Source: a virus
Direction: 5' to 3' (one strand)
Virus record (IMG/VR): IMGVR_UViG_3300024348_000282
Coordinates: 1-21,569 of that record
Length of the DNA stretch: 21,569 bases
In this document: positions 1-7,700 of the stretch, in pieces
Numbering within the stretch: position 1 is the stretch's first letter
How the letters are laid out: every line of letters begins with the position of its first letter
Translations under genes and position numbers: made by a program
The notes under the pieces: generated by a model
Seen by the model: the letters and a program-made list of their open reading frames with translations, nothing else
Databases searched by the model: none
What the model was told of the DNA's origin: nothing

Positions 1-594
1 CTCTTCACATACGAAGACGGTGCCCTTACACCATCTACTTCAGTTCCAGCATTCGTGTCTGGTACAAAGTACACAGAAACTCTTTCAGCATCAGCCAACA
101 CTGCAAAGTGGCGTAACGTAGGCTATACCAGCAATGGTCTAGAACTACAGTTCCAGCCAGATTTCGGTGAAGTTGCTGTTGATCAGGTTCTTGACGTAGC
201 AAAGTTGTTCAAGCAAGGTATGAAGGTCAATCTAAAGACATCATTCGCTGAAGCAACAATGGAAAACCTTCTAGTTGCATTAGCAGCAAAGGATTCTAAC
301 TTGTCTACAGTTGCGGGAAACCCAACACTTAACCTATCTGCAGGAGACTTGGGCGACGTCCCAGTTGAAGCAGGTCTAATTGCTGTAGGTCCAGGATCTG
401 GCGACGCAGCAGTTGCAAAGGAGCGTATCTACACAGCATACCGTGCACTTTCAATCGAGAGCGTAACAGTATCTGCTAAGCGTGATGCTGCTTCTATGTT
501 TGAAGTTTCATTCCGTCTACTTCCAGATGACTCATCTGGTTCATACGGAAAGATTGTTGATCGTACCGTTGGCACTGCTGGCGGAGGCGCTTAA
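1..594 (+). CDS. Major tail (tube) protein, 5'-truncated by window edge
   Basis: The frame is open from base 1 and stops at 594, so the gene begins upstream; the GTG at 55 is only an internal valine codon. About 197 residues are visible. Role inferred: subunit of the tail tube, the stacked rings around the tape measure protein. The basis is position directly upstream of two tail assembly chaperones and the tape measure gene, the usual siphovirus order, together with a beta-rich, Gly/Ala/Val-rich composition without cysteines. The C-terminal part (SVTVSAKRDAASMFEVSFRL) looks like the strand-rich end of tube proteins. Codon use is selective: none of the isoleucines is ATA, which fits a highly expressed structural protein. 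A strong terminator follows 30 bases after the stop. No catalytic motif is expected or seen. Alternative: another abundant virion protein such as a decoration protein, less likely from gene order. Confidence 0.75.
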   Translation, partial: LFTYEDGALTPSTSVPAFVSGTKYTETLSASANTAKWRNVGYTSNGLELQFQPDFGEVAVDQVLDVAKLFKQGMKVNLKTSFAEATMENLLVALAAKDSNLSTVAGNPTLNLSAGDLGDVPVEAGLIAVGPGSGDAAVAKERIYTAYRALSIESVTVSAKRDAASMFEVSFRLLPDDSSGSYGKIVDRTVGTAGGGA

Positions 595-624
595 TCTTTA
601 AACCACAACTTAATAATAGAATTG

Positions 625-656
625 GCCTCATCCTAACGGATGGGGCTTTTTCTTTT
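625..656 (+). terminator. Rho-independent terminator after major tail protein
   Basis: A 9-bp stem GCCTCATCC / GGATGGGGC (625-633 and 638-646, one G-T pair) closes a TAAC loop and is followed at once by TTTTTCTTTT (647-656). This is a textbook intrinsic terminator. It separates transcription of the tube protein from the chaperone and tape measure genes, and a new promoter begins where the T-run ends. Confidence 0.9.
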
Positions 657-664
657 GGTATACT
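656..664 (+). promoter_or_regulatory. Extended -10 promoter, leaderless start at 671
   Basis: TGG-TATACT, with TATACT at 659-664. Standard spacing (hexamer at -12 to -7) puts +1 at 671, the A of the ATG of the long chaperone gene. No SD precedes this ATG. No recognisable -35 lies 16-18 bases upstream, where the terminator stem sits. The same arrangement recurs before 17407, 17850 and 20293. A second box, TATAAT at 667-672, overlaps the ATG itself and would start downstream of it, so it is less likely to serve this gene. Confidence 0.65.
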
Positions 665-670
665 TGTATA

Positions 671-1348
671 ATGGCAACAAAAATATATGAATCAGGACAA
701 GTAGAATTACTAAATGGAGTTATAGTTGAAGCAGTACCATTAAAGATAAAATATTTAAGAGAGTTAATGGATGCTTTTGAACTTGTTAAAAATTCTGATG
801 GTGATGATGAGGCAATGACTAATCTTGCCCTATGTGCTTCTATTACATTAAAACAATACTGTCCAGAATTTTATCCAGAGGCAGAAGATTTATGTAATAT
901 GCCAATTGTCTATCAACTATTAAATTATGCTGCTGGTATTAAAGTAAATAAAGATTCTGACGAGTCCGTTAAAAAGCAAGCAGTAGATAGCGGATCTTCT
1001 TGGGAAGAATTAGATTTAGCAAAGATTGAATCTGAGGTATTTTTGCTGGGGATATGGAAAGACTATCTAGAACTAGAAAAGTCAATGTCTATGCCAGAGA
1101 TACTTGCAACCCTTAGTGTTAAAAGAGAATTAGATCATAATGAAAAGAAGTTTATAGCAGCGATGCAAGGAGTAGACCTAGACGGTGGATCAGATAGCCA
1201 AAAGGAATGGGAAGATATGAAGGCTAGGGTATTCAGTAAAGGTCAAGCAGTTGATGGAAATGATATTCTTGCATATCAGGGTGCAACTGCATCAAAGGCA
1301 GGGTTTGGCGTTGGCATGGGTATAGATTACGAAGTTGTAGAGGGCTAA
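671..1348 (+). CDS. Tail assembly chaperone, long (G+T-like) form
   Basis: A 225-residue protein likely to bind the tape measure protein and guide tail tube assembly, as lambda gpG/gpGT do. Residues about 8-97 match the neighbouring short protein along their length (pattern V.L..G..V, PLKI..L...M, KQY.PE, P.VY.....A.GI). After a polar linker, residues about 110-205 form a second domain (SWEELDLAKIESEVFLLGIW, then SMSMPEILATLS and KKFIAAMQGVDLD), which resembles the T-like extension normally added by ribosomal frameshifting. Here it is fused in frame. The ATG at 671 has no SD and is set by a -10 box ending 6 bases upstream, suggesting a leaderless mRNA. Codon use differs from the flanking genes: 7 of 12 isoleucines are ATA, against none in the tube or short chaperone, which fits weaker expression. 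Function is inferred from position and domain pattern. Confidence 0.75.
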   Translation: MATKIYESGQVELLNGVIVEAVPLKIKYLRELMDAFELVKNSDGDDEAMTNLALCASITLKQYCPEFYPEAEDLCNMPIVYQLLNYAAGIKVNKDSDESVKKQAVDSGSSWEELDLAKIESEVFLLGIWKDYLELEKSMSMPEILATLSVKRELDHNEKKFIAAMQGVDLDGGSDSQKEWEDMKARVFSKGQAVDGNDILAYQGATASKAGFGVGMGIDYEVVEG

Positions 1349-1361
1349 AAAAACACGCTTG

Positions 1362-1391
1362 CTGTGGTATAATTAATTTAACAATCCACAG
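1362..1391. repeat. Inverted repeat CTGTGG...CCACAG around promoter/SD
   Basis: Perfect 6-bp arms at 1362-1367 and 1386-1391 flank the TATAAT box and the predicted transcription start. The right arm ends on the first G of the GGAGG ribosome binding site. A read-through RNA from upstream would carry both arms and could fold against the SD; an RNA started at about 1380 would carry only the right arm. It could equally be an operator or chance. Confidence 0.35.
1365..1373 (+). promoter_or_regulatory. Extended -10 promoter for short chaperone
   Basis: TGG-TATAAT, with TATAAT at 1368-1373, in the 54-base gap between the two chaperone genes. Predicted +1 is near 1380, giving a leader of about 23 bases before the ATG at 1403. 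Unlike its relatives in this window it is followed by a normal SD. No good -35 is visible. The box lies in the loop of an 18-base-spaced inverted repeat (1362-1391). Confidence 0.65.
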
Positions 1392-1398
1392 GAGGAAA
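1390..1398 (+). promoter_or_regulatory. Strong ribosome binding site of short chaperone
   Basis: AGGAGGAAA, with core GGAGG at 1391-1395, seven bases before the ATG at 1403. It is among the best SD matches in the window and fixes the start of the short chaperone. Confidence 0.85.
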
Positions 1399-1402
1399 TA
1401 CT

Positions 1403-1732
1403 ATGGCAGAAAAAGCCACAACAGATAAGAAGCATGTAGTTCTAATCGATGGTACAAAGGTAACAGTACAACCACTAAAGATTTCACTACTCAAGCCATT
1501 TATGCAGAAGTTCCAAGAACTAAGCACAGTGGCAGATAACAATGAAAAATCTATGGACATTCTTCTAGATTGCGTACAGATCGCATTCAAGCAGTACAGT
1601 CCAGAACTCGCAGAAGATAGAGAAGCACTAGAAGAAAACATCGACCTACCTACAGTATACGAAGTAGTAGATGCAGCCTCTGGAATCCAACTTGCTGATC
1701 CAACTGCATTAGTTAATTCTTTAACTAAGTAA
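1403..1732 (+). CDS. Tail assembly chaperone, short (G-like) form
   Basis: A 109-residue protein homologous to the first about 97 residues of the gene just upstream: both share V.L..G..V, PLKI, a conserved Met/Phe helix, CV/CA.I..KQY.PE, and P.VY....AA.GI at matching spacing. It lacks the T-like second domain, and only 27 bases separate it from the tape measure gene, so there is no room for a frameshifted extension. Likely role: the abundant short chaperone that coats the tape measure protein before tube polymerisation. Expression should be strong: own extended -10 promoter, GGAGG ribosome binding site, and selective codons (no ATA isoleucine, mostly AAG lysine, many CTA/CTT leucines). A gene duplication replacing the usual frameshift pair is inferred. 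Confidence 0.78.
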   Translation: MAEKATTDKKHVVLIDGTKVTVQPLKISLLKPFMQKFQELSTVADNNEKSMDILLDCVQIAFKQYSPELAEDREALEENIDLPTVYEVVDAASGIQLADPTALVNSLTK

Positions 1733-1741
1733 AAATAATGT

Positions 1742-1751
1742 AAAGAGGTGG
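1742..1751 (+). promoter_or_regulatory. RBS deciding the GTG start of the tape measure gene
   Basis: AAAGAGGTGG, with GAGG at 1745-1748, lies 11 bases before the GTG at 1760. An ATG at 1753 opens a different frame that stops after four codons (Met-Lys-Arg-Val), so GTG 1760 is the likely start. The mini-frame ends within the start region of the large gene. Confidence 0.6.
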
Positions 1752-1759
1752 AATGAAAC

Positions 1760-4700
1760 GTGTCTGATGTAAATGCTAATATAGGCATACATTTTGATAC
1801 GGCCACGGCTCTTTCAGAGTTAAGAAGGCTTCAGGCTGGTCTAAGCAAGTTTAATCAATCCTTAACACAAGGAAACATTGCTGCTGAAAATGCACAAAAG
1901 GGTTTAAACAGTCAACTTATTCAGTCGATCAATCAAACTGGAAAATTCATTGCTAGTCAAAAAGATGTTTATACGTCGACTGCAGCCTTCACCTCAGCAC
2001 TGGAAAAAAACCAGTTAAGTCTTAAACAATATTTTAGGTATACTGCTGCTGCTACTTCATTAAATAGTAATGTCTTAAAAAACTTTTTTGCTCAAGAAAA
2101 AGAAATTCTTCAACGTGCAAGCAAGGACAGAGTAAAGACCCTTCAAAGCCAGTATGTGCAGTTAACAAATGCCAACGGCGAACTTGTAAAAACTCTTCAA
2201 GTAATGCCAAAGCATCTACAGATGACTGGCGGGGCATATACAGACTATGCAACACGAATGCAGATGGCTGCACAAAGACAGCAGTTTCTAAATCAACTGC
2301 TTAAGCAAGGTTCAACACAACTACTAAACTTTGGTAAGAACACGCAGTGGGCAGGCCGTCAGTTGATGGTTGGTTTAACAATTCCGCTCACCATGCTTGG
2401 GTCTTTTGCTGCTAAAACTTTTAGAGAGATGGAAGAAGCAACCATAAAATTCCAGCGTGTATATGGAGATATGACAACAAGTGTTGCTGAAACAGACGAA
2501 GCAGTTGCTGGAATTAAAAAACTTGCTATGGAATTTACAAAGTATGGTGTAGCAGTAAAAGATACAATGAATATGGCAGCAGATGCTGCAGCAGCAGGTT
2601 ATGCAGGAACTGCTCTGACTGCCCAAGTAACACAGGCAACTAGACTTGCAGTTCTTGGACAAGTTGACCAACAGCAAGCACTAGAGACTACAATCTCTTT
2701 GCAAAATGCATTTGGAATATCTTCTGAGCAATTAGCAAATAAGATCAACTTCCTTAACGCTGTTGAAAACCAAACTGTTTTATCTATTGAAGATTTGACT
2801 ATAGCGATTCCTAAAGCAGCACCAGTTGTAAAGCAACTTGGAGGAGATGTTGAAGATCTAGCATTCTTCCTTACAGCAATGAAGGAAGGCGGTATTAATG
2901 CATCTGAAGGCGCTAACGCATTAAAGTCTGGTCTTGCCTCTATGATTAATCCAACAAAGAAAGCATCAGATATGCTTGCTGGGCTTGGTATTAATATCAA
3001 GGGAATTGTTAATAATAATGCGGGGGACTTAAAGGGTACTGTAATAGGATTTGCAAGAGCACTAGATACACTTGCACCACTTCAAAGAGCACAAGCAATT
3101 GAACAGATGTTTGGCAAGTTCCAATTTGCTCGTCTATCAACACTATTCCAGAACATAACAAAAGATGGAAGTCAGGCATCTAGAGCACTGGGTTTAGCAG
3201 GAGCATCTATTGAAGAACTAGCAATCTTGGCAGAACGAGAAACAGCAAAGATTGAAAATGCAACAGGAAAGAAATTCCAAAAAGCAATTGAAGATATGAA
3301 GGTTCAGTTGATGCCTTTGGGTAAAGCATTCCTAGAGGCTGCAACCCCTATTGTAAAATTTGTTGGAAACATACTTGAAAAATTTAATAATCTAAGTGAT
3401 GGAACAAAGAAGATTATAACAACAATTGTTGGAGTAGTTGGAGGTTTGGCACCAGTGGCACTCATGGCTTTTGGTTTGCTTGCTAATGGAACTGCAAATG
3501 TAATCAAGTTCTTTGCAATGCTTCGTGGAGGAATGGCAAAACTTAATGGTCAAAGCAATGTACTTGGTGCAGGGTTTGACTATATGACTCAGCAACAGAT
3601 TGAAAGTCTTGCTCAATCAAATGCTCTGCATACCTCACATCAAAAATTGATTGAAACATTTAATGTTGAGGCTGGAGCAGCAAATGCACTTGCAGCAGCA
3701 TATGGAAATGCAGCATCACAGGCTAGAGCACTTGCAATGTCTTCTCCAGGATTATTTAATGCAGCCCCAGGTGCTATGGGGGCAACATCAGGTCTTGCGC
3801 CAAGAAAGTATGCAGAGGGCGTATTTAGTGTACCAGGCACTGGCACTGGAGATAAGGTTCCAGCAATGCTTGAGCCAGGAGAAACTGTTGTCTCTAAGCA
3901 GAATACAGATAAGTATGGACCACTCCTTAAGGCAATTGGAAATGACTCTGTTCCAGGGTATGCAACTGGACGAGAAGGAATTGGCGCAGATGGATCAACT
4001 ATTTCTTTTGGTGGAAGAGATTATGCAATTCCAAATAGATCAACTCCTCAAAGTGCAAACCTTGCATTAATTTCTGAACTGTCTAAGTTCAGCAAAGATG
4101 TTGAGGGGGTATCTCGTGTACTACAAAAACTTGAAGATGAGGCAAAGGCAGCAGGAGATGGCTTTAAGAAATTATCTGGAGAAACATTAAAAACTATTCT
4201 TGATGAACAAGGTGTAGCACGTAATAGACCAAAGGGTACATCTGCAACAACATATAATGGAGAGAATTATGTATTTGCACATGGTCAGGCTCCAGGAGCA
4301 CCTATAAGAGATCCAGAAGAATTACAAAGACTTGCAGATATGGCAACATCAAAAACTTCTGGAGTTGGAAAGCACCTACAAGCATCTGCTGATGCAGCAC
4401 GTGCAGGAGACCCAAATGGCTATGCTAGACAGTTTAGTAATTTTGGATTTATGCTTCCAGAAAAAGCAAATAAAGGTCAGATGTCTCCAGCAGATCTTGC
4501 TTCTAAGTTTGGTGGCAAGGACATGGCAATTACTATGGCCCCAATGTATGATCAGTATGCAAGATCAATGGGTATGTCGCTTGAGGAAGCACTAAATAAT
4601 CCTGCAGTTGCAGCACAAATGCATGCAGATATGCAAACATTTGCAGGAAGAATTTCAGATGAAGTTTCTAAAATTCCAGGAGAGTTTGTTAATGATCCAG

Positions 4701-7700
4701 AATTTTATGCAGCAGTAGAGCAAGCACAGTCACAACTTGGAGATTCTGTTAGTGGAATGATGAAACAAGCAATTGCTGATGCTAAATCAACTTCTGTTGT
4801 TGGGACATTTGGTGGAGAAGCCAATCGTGGCTCAGAAGGACAAAGAATATCCTTAGCAGGAAAAGAAACAGACTTAAGATCAGAACTAGGGGCTTCTGCC
4901 AATGCAAAACCATATAGAAAGAGAAATCCAGAGTTTGTAAAGGCGTCAACAGAGATTAGTGATGCACTAGATAAAGATTTAACAAGAGCAGAAAAGCAGA
5001 TTGCTAAAACTGCATCTCCATCAAAGAGAACTAAAAAACTTGGACAAGATATTGGAGATGGCTTATCCCAGGGTCTTGCATCAAAGGCCAAAGATGTTTC
5101 TGCACAATCAGATAAATTAAAAAAGGCTGCAAAGGTAGATGTAGATAACAAGCAGTTCTATGATGATATTAATACCCCAGATATGAGAGACCAAAGACAA
5201 GTTCTTAAGGCTCTTGATAGAAGAAGAAGAGATGGAAAGGGATCGCTATCTTCTGGTGGGGGCTCAAGCAGAATTGATAAAACTTCTGCAACGTTGACAT
5301 TAGAAATGGGTAAACTTTCTAAAGCAACTGGAGATTCTCTAGAAGCACAAAGAAGACATCAAGATAATATTGTTACTGCATCAGATCTTGCAAAAGCAAC
5401 TGCAAATAGTTCAGAACAAATTGCAAATGCAGCAGATCAAACGGCAAATGCACAACAAACATCTTCTATGCTTGCAGAACAAATTGCAAAGAAAGATCGT
5501 GAAATACTTGCAGAGAAAGAAAAAGAAGTTGCAGCATTAAGAGCAAAAATTAAATCAACAGATTCTCAGTCGCAAGATTTAGATAAGAGAATGAGCAAGG
5601 AAGATGCATATGCAGAAGCATCTGGATATGCTCGTGAAGATGGTCAAGTTTATATTGATCCAGGTACTGGAGATCCAATGGATAAAAAGACCTACAATAA
5701 AATGAAGCGTGGTATGCGTAGAGAAAAGGTAGGAAAGTACTCTGGTAAGGTTGCAGGAGCATTAGGAACAGCCACAATGGTTGCAGGTATGGCAGGAGCC
5801 CCACCAGCAGTCACAGGAGCCCTAGGCGCTGCCTCAACACTTTCATCGCTTGCACCAATGATTGCTGGTCTATCTGGTCCTCAAGGAATTGTTGCTGCAA
5901 TCGCAGCAGTAGGGGTTGGACTATGGATGCTTAACAAGCATTTTGATGCATCAGCACGTAAGCAGGCAGAGTATGTAAGATCTATAACTGCCTCTACAGA
6001 AAAAATGAAGCAGATTGGTGAACTAACTGGAAAAGTTGGAGCCAGCGAAATTATGGCAAAGCGCAGAGGCGCAGGCTCAACAAATGACTTAAGAGCCCGT
6101 GATCGCAAGGGTGAAGAGTTTGGTGTAAGTTTCGTTGGTGGAGAAGTTGGAAAGAAAATGCTTAAAGTTTTCCAAGACAACATTTCCAAGGTAGGCGCAA
6201 AAGATGCAGCAAAAACTTTTGGAACTGAATTAGCAGCATACGTCTCAGATGGAGTGCTAACAACTGATCAAGCAAAAAGTATTGCATATGCTATCGGTGT
6301 CCAGTTAGGAGATGCAGATCTTACAGTTCAGGTTGATGCACAACTTGGAAATATTTTGGGGCCAAATGGAGAAAACCTAACTAGAGATCCACTAACTGTT
6401 CCATTAAATATTATCCAACAGGGAGATAACAAGGTACAGAATGCACTAGATCTTTTGAATAAGATGAATGCAACTACTGTTTCAGGAGCCACAGAAGCAA
6501 CAACCCTTGGAACAATTGAAGCAACAAACCTTGGACTTATTCAAGCGCAAGCAGATGCTGTTCAATTAAACTATGATAACCAAATTAAAAAACTTGAAGC
6601 AGAAATAGCACAGACAACAAATAAAGAAAAACAATTAAAACTAGAGCAAGACCTTGCTACACTTTCTGCAAAGGCAGCAGGCGATGCACAATCCTTAAAT
6701 GAAAAAACTGCTCTAGAACTAGACGCAGCAGTTGCAAGATTCCAGAACAATATTCAGACTGGAAATGTTGGCATGTTTAATGACTTGGCAAGAAGAGAAA
6801 GAGCATACTTTGTTGGTATTCAATCAACAATCACTGATTCTTATAAGGGCACAGGTCAAGAAACTATGGCCCAAAAACAAATTGACAGACTTGCTGGAAT
6901 TGATAACAAGGGTGGAACTGATCAAGGTTTTGATACTGGAGAAGCAGCGCAACGTTTTGCAGTCAAAATGGAATTAATGCTTGCTAATAAAATTATAAGC
7001 CCAAATCAGTCAAATGCCCTTCTTGATTTATTTGATGGAAATCTAAAGCAACTAGAAACAACGCTAGATATTGGAATGAAGACACACGGTGCCTCTGCAA
7101 CAACAGATATGCTTATGTTATTTGCAAACTTTGATGACAAGGCTTTTGCACAAAGAATGTCATTTGAAGTTGCACTACAAGATAATGATACGTTCAATAG
7201 GCTTTCAGATATCCTTGGGTTAGTATCATCCCTTGATGGTAAAGAAATCAATATGGAAGTATTCCTAAAGAAACAAGATGTTGCTGGTTTGGCAATATTA
7301 GATGATCAGTTCCAGGCAATAGATAAAGATATAAAGGCATTAAATGGAAAAGAAATTACAGTTGATACTGTAATGAATTATGACAAGGCGTATGGAACTG
7401 ATGTAAGTGATATCGATGTTAAGTATCTTCAAGATAACTTTAAGACAAATGAAGAACGAGCAAAAGCAATCAAAGAGTTTCAAATAATATCTTCCTATGT
7501 AAATACTTTGGATTTTGATAGTCCAGAAGCAAAAGAGATGTTTGATCGTGAAACTCAGGCTAGAATGATTGAGGGATACAGAAAGAGAACGGATAAGTCT
7601 CAAACATATGAAGAATACAAGGCTTTACACTATCAAGTAACTTTTGATGAAGTAAAGGGAACATATAAGGGTGATACTTCTAAATTAAAGAATGACCTGC

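Noticed and set aside
667-672. Exact TATAAT overlapping the ATG at 671
   Set aside because: Its transcript would begin near 679, after the start codon, so it cannot serve this gene in the usual way; TATACT at 659-664 fits the recurring geometry better.
966-990. Possible slippery run (GTTAAAAAGC) near the join of the two domains of the long chaperone
   Set aside because: It does not match X_XXY_YYZ in the reading frame, and the gene is already continuous. Slipping either way meets a stop within a few codons, which might make a short form, but nothing supports it.
1378-1806. 142-codon open frame on the minus strand across the short chaperone
   Set aside because: It crosses a promoter, an SD and two real genes, has no SD of its own and shows no domain; it is a mirror of biased codons.
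2036-2050. GGTATACTG inside the tape measure gene resembling the promoter box
   Set aside because: No ATG follows at 5-6 bases and it is not near a gene start; short AT-rich matches are expected by chance in this DNA.
3651-4070. 139-codon forward frame in the tape measure gene, Gln/Leu/His-rich
   Set aside because: It is a shadow of repeated GCA/CAG-like codons read in another frame; no SD and low-complexity composition.
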